A stretch of 64,000 bases of DNA from Thermoleophilia bacterium UBA2241 (GTDB lineage: Bacteria > Actinomycetota > Thermoleophilia > UBA2241), in contig DDYF01000013.1 of the NCBI GenBank assembly GCA_002347645.1, positions 6,525 to 70,524 of the forward strand, read 5' to 3'. Below the pieces are notes generated by a model, which worked only from the letters and a program-made list of their open reading frames with translations, did no database searches and was not told where the DNA came from. A program made the translations under genes and the position numbers. Of this stretch, positions 32,576-41,166 are shown piece by piece (position 1 is the stretch's first letter; each line of letters opens with the position of its first letter).

Positions 32576-34723
32576 TCAACCGATGACGACGATACCGAGA
32601 TACCCGTCGACCGTCACCCGGTCGCCGGTCGTGATGAGCTCTGCGGCGAGCGGGACTCCCGTCACGCATGGGAGGCCGTACTCCCGCGCGATGATCGCCC
32701 CGTGGATCAGCATGCCGCCGCGGCGTTCGACGATGGCGGCCGCGAGCGGCACGACGAACGTCATCTCCGGGCCGATAGCGTCGCAGACGAGGATCTCGCC
32801 GTCCTCGAAGGCCAGAAGGTCCTCACGGCCCTCGACGACGCGCGCCCGTCCGACCGCCAGGCCGGGCCCCGCGGGCTGGCCGACGATCTGGCGCGCCTGC
32901 CGGCGGACGCCGTCGGCGGCGGGAGCGGCGCTACCGGCGGGTGCCGCTTCGTCGGCCCCGGCGGTGGGCGCCGCGCCGGCGAGAGGGGACGGCAGCGCGA
33001 CGCGCCGCGGTTCGAGCCGCGGGTCGACGGGCCGACCGCGGCGGCGTAGCTCCTCCAGCGCCGCGTTCAAGAGGCCCTCCAAGCTGCCTAGATACAGGTT
33101 GTCGTCGTCGCGCAGACGCCAGCTGGCGCGCGCGAGGTCGAGCAGCTCGGCGGCGCGCTCGCGCTCCTCGGGAGGATGGGCGTCGAGGTAGCGCCGTTCG
33201 AGGCGCTCTCTGTCGGGGCGCGCCGCGGGTCCGCCCGCCGGGCGGGCGGCCAGGCGGCGCGCCACGGCCAGCGCGGCGTCAGCCTCGGCCGCGGCGTCGC
33301 CGGCAGCGTCGCCGAACGCGGCGACGTACCGAGTGACCTCGCGCTCCGCCGCGGCCTCGTCCCCGGCCCTGATCGCCGCCGCGATGCGTTCGAGGGCGGC
33401 GTTCCGGCGCAGGCTCAGCATGGGCGTCGCGGTGAGGAGATCGGCGAACTCGTAGGGATCGTCGGGGCGCAGGGCGTCGTTGTACGCGCGGCCGAAGAGA
33501 CGCGCCCCGTGCGCGAACGGGATGAAGTCGGTGATATAGACGTCGACCCAGCGATCGTGCTCGGCCTTGCGCTCGCGCGCGGCGGCCGCGAGGTCGTCCT
33601 CGTCCATCCGTGCGAGATCGGTAGCGCCGAGGCGCTGGGTCGCGGCGACCATCGCCGGGATCGACTCGTCCTCGATACGGCGCCGCAGCGCGCTCAGGTT
33701 GTCGAAGCTGCGCCGCAGGCTCAGGTACGTGGCGCGCCCGTCGCCGGCCTCGCCGGCCAGCGTCGTGATGGGCCGCGACTGGAGCGCATACAGCTCGTCG
33801 CGCCGCATCGTCCACTCCACGTCTTGCGGCGCGGCGAAGTGCTCCTCGGCGCGCCGTGCAAGGCCGAAGACGAGCGGGAGCTCCGGATCGGCGAGCGGCG
33901 CTCTGCTTCGTCGTTCGACGGGCAGGGGGACGAGACGCACGCCGTCCGCGGCCGGCGCCATCATGTCGTGGCGCTCGGCGGCGCGGTGCTCGAGCACGCT
34001 CCCGTCGCGCCGGGCGAGGATCCATCGGTCGGGCTCGACGGCGCCGTCGACGAGGCCCTGGTTCAGGCCGTGCACGGCCTCGACCAGGGCCTTCTCCTCA
34101 TTCTCGGGGTGTCGGCTGAAGGCCACGCCCGACCGCTCCCCGGCGACGATCTCCTGCACCACGACGGCCATCGAGCTCCGCGTCGGGTCGAGGCCGAGCT
34201 CGCGGCGGTAGAGCAACGCGCCGTCGGACCACAGCGACGCCCAGACGAGCTTGACGTGCTCCAGGATCGCGTCGACGCCGCGCACGTTGACGTACGACTC
34301 GTGGAGGCCCGCGAACGAGGCGCCGGCCGAGTCCTCGCCGGGCGCCGACGATCGTACGACGGTCGCGGTCTCGCCAAAGCGCGCGGCGATGGGCTCCGCC
34401 AGCACCGCGCGCAGCTCGTCCGGCAGCGGCGTCGTGAGGAAGAGGTTGCGAATGCGCAGCGCCGCGTCCCACATCTCCTCCCAGCGCATGTCGGCGAAGT
34501 CCTTGCGGTCGAGCTCGAAGAGGACCCTCGCGCGTAGCTCGGCGGCGTCGAGGAAGGTGCCGTAGGCGTCGGTGGTGACGGCGATGAACGGCGGCACGGC
34601 GATACCCGCGCGGGCCATGCGCGCCAGTGCGAGTGCCTTGCCACCGACGCGCGGCGCGAGGGCGTCGTCCATCTCTTCCGCGGGGACGACGAACGGCGTC
34701 CCGCGTGTCTGGGCCTCGCCCAC
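32576..34723 (-). CDS. PEP-synthase/rifampin-phosphotransferase-like dikinase
   Basis: This 715-residue protein has an N-terminal PPDK/PEP-synthase ATP-grasp domain (about 20-345; VGGKALALARMARAG, VVRSSAPGEDSAGASFAGLH and ALQSRPITT). A variable middle domain follows, then a C-terminal swivelling phosphohistidine domain, where the catalytic His lies in RRGGMLIHGAIIAREYGLP. The PEP/pyruvate TIM barrel of true PEP synthase is missing. This architecture is that of rifampin phosphotransferase and related uncharacterised dikinases. The acceptor is therefore probably a small molecule other than pyruvate. It is flanked by a flavin oxidase-like gene and an exporter, as in a modification/export operon. 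Confidence 0.82.
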   Translation of the reverse strand: MGEAQTRGTPFVVPAEEMDDALAPRVGGKALALARMARAGIAVPPFIAVTTDAYGTFLDAAELRARVLFELDRKDFADMRWEEMWDAALRIRNLFLTTPLPDELRAVLAEPIAARFGETATVVRSSAPGEDSAGASFAGLHESYVNVRGVDAILEHVKLVWASLWSDGALLYRRELGLDPTRSSMAVVVQEIVAGERSGVAFSRHPENEEKALVEAVHGLNQGLVDGAVEPDRWILARRDGSVLEHRAAERHDMMAPAADGVRLVPLPVERRSRAPLADPELPLVFGLARRAEEHFAAPQDVEWTMRRDELYALQSRPITTLAGEAGDGRATYLSLRRSFDNLSALRRRIEDESIPAMVAATQRLGATDLARMDEDDLAAAARERKAEHDRWVDVYITDFIPFAHGARLFGRAYNDALRPDDPYEFADLLTATPMLSLRRNAALERIAAAIRAGDEAAAEREVTRYVAAFGDAAGDAAAEADAALAVARRLAARPAGGPAARPDRERLERRYLDAHPPEERERAAELLDLARASWRLRDDDNLYLGSLEGLLNAALEELRRRGRPVDPRLEPRRVALPSPLAGAAPTAGADEAAPAGSAAPAADGVRRQARQIVGQPAGPGLAVGRARVVEGREDLLAFEDGEILVCDAIGPEMTFVVPLAAAIVERRGGMLIHGAIIAREYGLPCVTGVPLAAELITTGDRVTVDGYLGIVVIG

Positions 34724-34727
34724 GCCC

Positions 34728-35177
34728 CTACTCCATGTGGAGCTCGGTGACGTTCTGGAACCGGCTCACCAGGTAGTAGGTCCGTACCTGTAGCTCGACG
34801 AGCGCGCTCGTCGGGGCGTCCGCGAAGCCCCGCAGGTGGGGGTGACGGCGCAGGAATGCGTCGAGGGCCTGGGCGCGCTCCGCGCCGTCGAGCTCGCGCG
34901 CCGCCCCCACGGCGGTGGCTGCGACGGCGCCGTGGAAGTCGACGTCATCGTCCGACCTGCTGTCGACGAGCATCGCCACGTTCGGGTCGGCGGTGAGAAA
35001 GGTGAACTTGCGCGTGGCGCGCGTCGTCGCGAAGTAGAGGTGTCGAAGGTCGGAGCTGGCGACCACGGCGACGAGGCTCGCGTACGGGTGGTCCTCGCCG
35101 TGGGTCGCCAGCACGCCGAGCCGCTGGCGCGCGAAGAGCGCGCGCAGCACGGCGAGAGGCTCGTCGACGGCGGTCAT
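34728..35177 (-). CDS. Pyridoxamine-5'-phosphate-oxidase-like flavin protein
   Basis: This 149-residue protein has the split-barrel fold signs of the PNPOx-like family (LGVLATHGEDHPYASLVAVV, then YFATTRATRKFTFLTADPNV). Members bind FMN, F420 or haem and reduce varied substrates. The start ATG 35177 follows GGAGGGG closely. Its stop lies four bases before the PEP-synthase-like gene, so it opens a five-gene operon. Cofactor and substrate are not predictable. Confidence 0.78.
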   Translation of the reverse strand: MTAVDEPLAVLRALFARQRLGVLATHGEDHPYASLVAVVASSDLRHLYFATTRATRKFTFLTADPNVAMLVDSRSDDDVDFHGAVAATAVGAARELDGAERAQALDAFLRRHPHLRGFADAPTSALVELQVRTYYLVSRFQNVTELHME

Positions 35178-35316
35178 GCCCCTCCGGGCTCCCTGTGGGC
35201 TACGGGACGGACGCGGGCCCTCACGTGGAGAGGGCGGTGGCTGTTCGGGGTCACCACAGGCAGGCGATGGATTCGAGGAGAGTGGCGGCCCACCCGACCG
35301 GGTGGGGATGCGACGC

Positions 35317-35709
35317 TCAGGTGCCGCCCTGTGGCAGGCCGACGACTGCACGGATCCACAGGAAGAGCGCCACGGCGCCGAGGATCAGGCCGATGAGGGC
35401 GTACTCGACGCGTCCGCTCCCGCCGAGCGTCGAGTACGCCGCCAGCGCGCCCGCAAGAAGGGCGACGACGGCCGCGGCGAGGACGACGTACCGCCCGGTG
35501 GCGTCATCTACGAGAAACGGTCCGGTGGCCACGGCGACGAGGCCCGCACCCAGGGCCACCAGCGAGAGGTCGGGGAGGCCGGCGGCGCGGGTCTTCTGCG
35601 GCCCCGCGGGCGGCGGACCTTCGGGCCCCGCAGGCGACGGGCCCTGGGTATCGCCGGGCGTCACCGGCGCGGTGCCCGGTTCACGATGTTCATCCGGCAG
35701 CCAGTTCAT
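35317..35709 (-). CDS. Small membrane protein with Pro-rich N terminus
   Basis: This 130-residue protein has a hydrophilic, Pro/Gly-rich first half. Three hydrophobic segments follow (LSLVALGAGLVAVATGPFLV, YVVLAAAVVALLAGALAAY and ALIGLILGAVALFLWIRAVV). GAGGGAG lies just before ATG 35709. No family is recognised. About 140 bases without any clear feature separate it from the flavin-protein gene, so it may or may not belong to that operon. Confidence 0.65.
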   Translation of the reverse strand: MNWLPDEHREPGTAPVTPGDTQGPSPAGPEGPPPAGPQKTRAAGLPDLSLVALGAGLVAVATGPFLVDDATGRYVVLAAAVVALLAGALAAYSTLGGSGRVEYALIGLILGAVALFLWIRAVVGLPQGGT

Positions 35710-35943
35710 CGCTCCCTCAGTCTGTCGTGCGTGCGCTCCGCCGTGCCCGGCGAGGTCGTCAACACGGTGAGGGCGGCGGACCCGGCAGGCGACGCCGCCG
35801 CCCTTGGACGCATTCCAGGCGATTCTACCCGTCTGCGTCGCTCCCGGCTCGCTCGGCCATACCACCTCCGGCACGCGGGCCCCTCGTGCGCGGTACGATG
35901 GGCTCGCAGCTCACGCCGCCGGCGACGCCATTGGAGGGGACAG

Positions 35944-37053
35944 ATGAGACCAGCTCCGTTCGCGCTCGAGCGCTACTTCGCACGCTACGAGTTCAGCGCT
36001 CCATACCTGCTCTCCAGCTCGGACTGCGACGGGCTGCGGATGCGCGAGGCTCTCGCCATGGCCGATGACGAATGCCGTGCGCTGTGGGAGGACCTCGCGC
36101 TGGGCTACACCGAGTCGCTCGGCCTGCCGCAACTGCGCGCCGAGATCGCGGGAGTCTACGACGGGGTGAGCCCCGACGACGTGCTCACCGGCGCCCCCGA
36201 GGAGCTCATCTTCCTCGCCATGAACGCGTTGCTGCGCCCCGGCGACCGTGTGGTCTGCACGTATCCCGGCTACCAGTCGCTGTACGAGATCGCGCGCGCC
36301 GTCGGCTGCGTGGTCGACCTCTGGGAGCCGCGCGAGGAGGGCGCGTGGCGCTTCGACCCGGCCGATCTGGCCGGCATGCTGCGTCCGGGCACGCGTCTTG
36401 TGGTCGTGAACTTCCCGCACAACCCGACGGGCGCGCTTCCGACCAAGGCGGAGGCCGACGCCATCTTCGAGGCCGCCGCCTCGGTCGGCGCGCGCGTCTT
36501 CTCGGACGAGATGTACCGTCTGCTGGAGAACGACCCGGCCGACCGGTTGCCGGCGGCCTGCGAGCGCGTCCCCGACGCGCTCGCCCTCTCCGGCATGTCG
36601 AAGGTGTTCGGCATGGCCGGGGTCCGCATCGGCTGGCTGGTGACGCGCGACGCCGGGGCGCTGCAGTCAATCGCCGAGCTGAAGGATTACACGACGATCT
36701 GCAGCAGCGCCCCCAGCGAGGTCCTGGCGCTGATCGGCTTGCGCGCGCGGGCGGCACTCGTGGAGCGCCATCGTGCGCGCATCGCGCGCAACCTCGCCGC
36801 GCTCGAGGCGTTCGTCGCGCGGCACGGCGAGCGCTTCGCGCTCGCGCCGCCGCGCGCCGGCAGCGTCTGTCTGCTCCGCCTGCGCGATGGCAACGCGACC
36901 GACTTCTGCCGCCGGCTCGTCGACAAAGCCGGGATCATGTTGCTGCCTTCGAGCGTGTTCCGGTTCGGCGACGACCACGTGCGCATCGGTCTCGGCCGCG
37001 AGAACATGCCCGACGTCCTCGCGCGGCTCGAGGACGCGCTGGCGGCCGTCTGA
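35944..37053 (+). CDS. Class I/II PLP aminotransferase
   Basis: This 369-residue fold-type I aminotransferase has the cofactor Lys in SGMSKVFGMAGVRIGW. NFPHNPTGALP supplies the PLP-binding Asn, FSDEMYR the Asp/Tyr pair, and a late Arg lies in RIGLGRENMP. GGAGGGG precedes ATG 35944, and TACGAT (about 35896) may be its -10 box. It is related to, but clearly distinct from, the truncated aminotransferase at the right edge. The amino acid substrate cannot be assigned. Confidence 0.88.
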   Translation: MRPAPFALERYFARYEFSAPYLLSSSDCDGLRMREALAMADDECRALWEDLALGYTESLGLPQLRAEIAGVYDGVSPDDVLTGAPEELIFLAMNALLRPGDRVVCTYPGYQSLYEIARAVGCVVDLWEPREEGAWRFDPADLAGMLRPGTRLVVVNFPHNPTGALPTKAEADAIFEAAASVGARVFSDEMYRLLENDPADRLPAACERVPDALALSGMSKVFGMAGVRIGWLVTRDAGALQSIAELKDYTTICSSAPSEVLALIGLRARAALVERHRARIARNLAALEAFVARHGERFALAPPRAGSVCLLRLRDGNATDFCRRLVDKAGIMLLPSSVFRFGDDHVRIGLGRENMPDVLARLEDALAAV

Positions 37054-37083
37054 CCCTCCGCCGCGGGGCGCGGCCGGCCGGGG

Positions 37084-37128
37084 CGCGGCGCACCTCGCGC
37101 GGCCGCGCCGCGCGGAAGGTGCGCCGCG
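37084..37128 (+). terminator. Two-tier GC hairpin after the aminotransferase
   Basis: Outer stem 37084-37095 with 37117-37128 (12 pairs) and inner stem 37096-37103 with 37107-37114 (eight pairs) are joined by a two-base bulge. It lies in the 206-base gap before the first PotD-like gene. No U-run. The rest of the gap shows nothing clear. Confidence 0.5.
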
Positions 37129-37259
37129 AACGGAGCCTTGCCATCCACAGCGACATGGGGCATCGTAGGCGCAGGTCATCACCGTCCGGATGATCGCCGC
37201 GGTCCGTGCCGGCCGGCATGGGCGACGACGACGTCGTGACCGGCGACGAGGGGGAGCTG

Positions 37260-38462
37260 ATGAACGACAGGGACATCGTCGATCGCTGCGAGAAGGATCT
37301 GGTGGGCCTCTGCCGGGAGGCGAGAAGGGGCGGCATCACCCGCCGGCAGTTCGTCGAACGCGCACTGCTGCTCGGGCTGTCGGCCACGGCCGTCGGCGCT
37401 CTCGCCGGCGCCTGCGGCGAGGGCGAGACGCCGTCGGAGACGGCTACCCTGCCGCCCATGGACGAGACCACGCCCGAGGAGCTCGTCTTCTACAACTGGA
37501 CCGACTACTTCAACCCGGCGCTCAAGAAGAGGTTCCTCAAGGAGACGGGGATCAAGATCAGGGAGGTCTACTTCTCGTCGAACGAAGAGCTGCTCGCCAA
37601 GCTCAGGGCCGGAGCGCAGGGGTACGACGTCATCGTGCCCTCCGACTACATGGTGCACATCATGATCAAGAGCGGCATCATCGAGCCGCTCGACATGGAC
37701 TACCTCCCCAACTTCCAGTACGTCGGCGAGCAGTTCAAGGCGCCCAGCTTCGACGATCCGGAAGAGAACGGCGGCCTCAAGTACAGCGTGCCGTACTTCT
37801 ACGGCACGACGGGCTACTGCCAGCGCCTCGACAAGGTGCCGGAACCGCAGACGAGCTGGGAGCCGCTCTGGGACGAGCAGTACGCGAAGAAGATCAACCT
37901 GCTCGACGACGAGCGCGAGGTGCTGGGCATGGCGCTCAAGAAGCTCGGCTTTTCGACGAACACGCTCGAGCAGGGCGAGCTGGACCAGGCCAAGGACATC
38001 CTGATCGAGCAGAAGCCCCTGGTCGCGACCTACGACTCGATCAACATGAAGCGGAGCGTGGTGCAGGGGCAGTACTTCGTCATGTGCTGGGACGGCGACG
38101 TGCTCATGGCCATCGACACGATGGGCGGAGACGACGAGGCGAAGGCCCTGTTGCACTACGCGCTTCCCGAGGAGGGCTTCTGCCTGTGGACCGACGGCAT
38201 GAGCCTCCCCGTCGGCAACAACAGCCGATACGGCGCCCACCTCTTCATGAACTGGCTCATGGACCCGAAGATCGCCGGCGAGAACGCCAACTGGGTCTGG
38301 TATCTCTCGGCGATCAGCCCGGCGTCGCACGAGTACACAGACCCGTTCGCCCTGACCCTGGCGCCGACCGACGAGCAGCTCGCCATGGCCGAGGCGTTCA
38401 CCGACGTCGGCGAGTTCGCGACCGCCTACTCCGAGGCCTGGCGCCAGGTCAAGAGCGCCTGA
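37260..38462 (+). CDS. TAT lipoprotein, spermidine/putrescine-binding (PotD-like) 1
   Basis: This protein of 400 residues starts at ATG 37260 after GAGGGGGAG. A twin-arginine signal TRRQFVE (about 27-33), a hydrophobic stretch and a lipobox LAGAC (Cys52) predict a TAT-exported lipoprotein. The mature part matches the PotD family of polyamine-binding proteins: VFYNWTDYFNPALKKRF, YDVIVPSDYMV and VPYFYGTTGY. The second paralogue follows downstream. No potABC genes are nearby. It could instead be a sensor-type binding protein. A U-tract terminator separates it from the second copy. Confidence 0.88.
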   Translation: MNDRDIVDRCEKDLVGLCREARRGGITRRQFVERALLLGLSATAVGALAGACGEGETPSETATLPPMDETTPEELVFYNWTDYFNPALKKRFLKETGIKIREVYFSSNEELLAKLRAGAQGYDVIVPSDYMVHIMIKSGIIEPLDMDYLPNFQYVGEQFKAPSFDDPEENGGLKYSVPYFYGTTGYCQRLDKVPEPQTSWEPLWDEQYAKKINLLDDEREVLGMALKKLGFSTNTLEQGELDQAKDILIEQKPLVATYDSINMKRSVVQGQYFVMCWDGDVLMAIDTMGGDDEAKALLHYALPEEGFCLWTDGMSLPVGNNSRYGAHLFMNWLMDPKIAGENANWVWYLSAISPASHEYTDPFALTLAPTDEQLAMAEAFTDVGEFATAYSEAWRQVKSA

Positions 38463-38484
38463 CGGTCGGCGAAGCGGCACCGTC

Positions 38485-38518
38485 GCCTGCGGCCATGCCG
38501 GGTGGCCGCAGGCTTTTT
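38485..38518 (+). terminator. Intrinsic terminator with U-tract
   Basis: GCCTGCGGCC (38485-38494) pairs with GGCCGCAGGC (38504-38513) around a nine-base loop, followed by TTTTT (38514-38518). It ends the first PotD-like transcript. This is a classical type, in contrast to the many U-less hairpins elsewhere in the window. Confidence 0.85.
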
Positions 38519-38645
38519 GGCCTGCCCCGCCTTGTCGTGGGAGCCTGCGTGCGTCAATCTGATGCATGACCGTCCAGTCCGCGCCGCACCGTGGGGGTCG
38601 TTCGGGAGCCGCGGTGCGGCGCGCTGACCACAAGAGGGGGAGCGC

Positions 38646-39869
38646 ATGAAGGACAAGGAACGTGCCCGTAGGCAGGACGAGGCGGTGGTGGCCCGCGACG
38701 AGAAGGACCTGGTCGGGCTGTGCCGCGAGATGCGACGCGGCGGCATCACCCGGCGGCACTTCATGGAGCGCGCCCTGCTGCTCGGTCTCTCGGTGACCGC
38801 CGTGGGCGCGCTTGCCGGCGCCTGCGGCGAGGGAGAGACGCCCGCGCCCGAAGGCACGCTGCCGCCCATGGACGAGACGAAGCCGTCAGAGGTCACGCTG
38901 TACAACTGGACCGACTACCTCGACCCGGCGATCAAGAAGGACTTCGAGAAGGCGCAAGGCATCAAGGTGAAGGAGGTCTTCTTCGCGAGCAACGAGGAGA
39001 TGCTCGCCAAGGTCCGGGCCGGCGCCGTGGGGTACGACGTCATCGTCCCTTCAGACTACATGGTGAGCATCATGATGAAGAGCGGGCTGCTCGAGCCGCT
39101 GGACCTCGCCTTCATCCCGAACTACGAGTTGATCGACGCGTCGTTCAAGAACCCGGCCTACGACGACCCCGAGGAGAACAACGGCCTGCAGTACAGCGTG
39201 CCGTACTTCTACGGCCAGTCGGGCTACGTGCGCCGCACCGACAAGATCACCGAGGAGCTGACCGACTGGCCGCCGCTCTTCGACCCTGCCAACAAGGGCA
39301 AGATCAACATGCTCGACGACGAGCGCGAGTGTCTCGGCGCGTCACTCAAGTCGCTGGGTTACTCGGTCAACACGACCAGCCAGGAAGAGCTCGACGCGGC
39401 GACGACGAAGCTCGTCGAGCAGAAGCCGCTCGTGCGCGTGTACGACTCGACCAACATGAAGCGCGCGATCGTCCAGGGCCAGCCGCTCGTCCACTGCTGG
39501 GACGGCGACGCGCTCATGGCCATCGACGCCCTCGGCGGCGACGACGAAGCGAAGGCGCTGGTCGATTTCGTCCGCCCGATCGAGGGCTTCATCATGTGGA
39601 CCGACAACCTGGTCGTGCCGGCCGGCAACAACAGCCGCTACGGCGCCCACCTCTGGGTCGACTACCTGCTCGACCCGAAGGTGATGGGCAAGAACGCGAG
39701 TTGGGTGTGGTACCTTGCGCCCTCGACGGCGTCCCAGGAGTTCACCGACGAGTTCGCGCTGAGCCTGATGCCCACCGAGGAAGAGCAGGCCCGCACCGAG
39801 ATCATCCTCGACGTCGGTGAGTTCGCCACCCAGTACTCGGAGGCGTGGCGCCGGGTCAAGAGCGCCTGA
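38646..39869 (+). CDS. TAT lipoprotein, spermidine/putrescine-binding (PotD-like) 2
   Basis: This 407-residue paralogue of the preceding gene has the same TAT motif (TRRHFM, about 35-40), lipobox LAGAC (Cys60) and PotD segments (LYNWTDYLDPAIKKDF, YDVIVPSDYMV and VPYFYGQSGY). The identity to copy 1 is high by eye along the entire length. Ligand-pocket differences (YGQSGY versus YGTTGY) suggest a related but distinct ligand preference. GGGGGAG lies before ATG 38646. A long GC hairpin follows the stop. Confidence 0.88.
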   Translation: MKDKERARRQDEAVVARDEKDLVGLCREMRRGGITRRHFMERALLLGLSVTAVGALAGACGEGETPAPEGTLPPMDETKPSEVTLYNWTDYLDPAIKKDFEKAQGIKVKEVFFASNEEMLAKVRAGAVGYDVIVPSDYMVSIMMKSGLLEPLDLAFIPNYELIDASFKNPAYDDPEENNGLQYSVPYFYGQSGYVRRTDKITEELTDWPPLFDPANKGKINMLDDERECLGASLKSLGYSVNTTSQEELDAATTKLVEQKPLVRVYDSTNMKRAIVQGQPLVHCWDGDALMAIDALGGDDEAKALVDFVRPIEGFIMWTDNLVVPAGNNSRYGAHLWVDYLLDPKVMGKNASWVWYLAPSTASQEFTDEFALSLMPTEEEQARTEIILDVGEFATQYSEAWRRVKSA

Positions 39870-39922
39870 GCTGATCGAGGCCTGACGCGGGCCGGCGGTC
39901 TGCCGACCCGGCGGACTTCGTT

Positions 39923-39962
39923 CGGGGGGCGGGCGGCGGCAGGAGCCGCCGCCCGCCCCCCG
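39923..39962. terminator. 18-bp GC hairpin between convergent genes
   Basis: Bases 39923-39940 and 39945-39962 pair perfectly around AGGA. It sits between the PotD-like gene (ends 39869) and ychF (ends 39987). No U-run. Confidence 0.6.
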
Positions 39963-39986
39963 CTACCTGACGAGCGCGCGTTCGGC

Positions 39987-41084
39987 TCACCGGTTGTGCC
40001 TGATCTCCATGACGTCGCCGTCCTGAACGACGTACTCCTTGCCCTCAGTGCGCGCCTTGGCGTGTTCGCGCGCGGCGGCGAAGGAGCCGAGCTCTATGAG
40101 GTCCTCGATCCTGACGACCTCGGCGCGGATGAAACCCTGCTCGAGGTCGGAATGGATGCGACCGGCGGCCTGCTTGGCCGTCCAGCCGCGAGGCAGCTGC
40201 CAGGCGCGCGACTCGCTCGAGCGGTGGTCGCCGGTGAAGAAGGTGATGTAGCCGAGGACGTCGTAGGCGGCGCGGACGAAGACGTCGAGTGCGCCGCTCT
40301 CGAGCGCCAGCTCGGCGCGGAACGCGCCCGCCTCGTCGGGCTCGAGGTCGGCGAGCTCGGCCTCGAGTCGCGCCGGCACGGCGACGACCTGGTCGCCGCG
40401 CGCCAGGGCCCACGCGACGAAGTCGGCGTGGGCCGTCAGCGCGTCGTCCGCCGCCTGCTCGTCGTCGGTGTTGAGCACGAACAGCACGGGCCGGTCGCTC
40501 ACGAGGGCGAGCTCGCGAAGCAGGGGCGCCTCCTCCGCCGTACGCTCGACGGCGCGTGCCAGCGTCCCCTCGCGCAGGGCGGCGATGAGCCGGTCGACGG
40601 TCTCGAGCTCACGCTGCATCGCCTTGTCGCCGCTGCGCGCCGCCTTCACGGTCTTGTCGCGGCGGCGCTCGACGAGATCCAGGTCGCTCAGGACGAGTTC
40701 AGTCTCGACGAGGTCGACGTCGGCGCGCGGGTCGGGCTTCTCGCGGACGTGCGCCACGTCAGCGTTCGCGAACGTCCTGATCACGTGCCCGACGGCGTCC
40801 ACGCCGCGGATGTCGGCGAGGAAGCGGTTGCCGAGCCCCTCCCCGCGACTCGCTCCTTCGGCGAGCCCGGCGATGTCGACGACGTCGATGGTGGCGTTCA
40901 CCTTCCTGGGCGTCTCGAGCGCCTCGTGCAGGCGGTCGAGGCGTTCGTCGGGCACGGCGACCACACCGCGGTTCGACTCGGCCGACGTGTAGGCGTAGGT
41001 CGTCGCCGCCGCCCGGGCGTGGGTCAAGGCATTGAAGAGCGTCGTCTTGCCGACGTTGGGCAGACCGACGATGCCGAGCTTCAC
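39987..41084 (-). CDS. ychF: Redox-regulated ATPase/GTPase YchF (OLA1 family)
   Basis: This 365-residue protein begins KLGIVGLPNVGKTTLFNAL, the P-loop of the YchF/OLA1 subfamily, which binds ATP and associates with ribosomes. VDIAGLAEGASRGEGLGNRFL is the switch region. The C-terminal TGS domain shows ITFFTGDHRSSESRAWQLPRG. GTG 41084 follows GGGAGGC. The final VQDGDVMEIRHNR is the usual YchF end. Length is standard. Confidence 0.95.
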   Translation of the reverse strand: MKLGIVGLPNVGKTTLFNALTHARAAATTYAYTSAESNRGVVAVPDERLDRLHEALETPRKVNATIDVVDIAGLAEGASRGEGLGNRFLADIRGVDAVGHVIRTFANADVAHVREKPDPRADVDLVETELVLSDLDLVERRRDKTVKAARSGDKAMQRELETVDRLIAALREGTLARAVERTAEEAPLLRELALVSDRPVLFVLNTDDEQAADDALTAHADFVAWALARGDQVVAVPARLEAELADLEPDEAGAFRAELALESGALDVFVRAAYDVLGYITFFTGDHRSSESRAWQLPRGWTAKQAAGRIHSDLEQGFIRAEVVRIEDLIELGSFAAAREHAKARTEGKEYVVQDGDVMEIRHNR

Positions 41085-41166
41085 AGCGTGCCTCCCGTTG
41101 CCTGCGGATCGTCCGGCCGCCTCGAACGCCGTCGACGGGCCGCCCTCTCGCCTGCCATGCGCGCCG

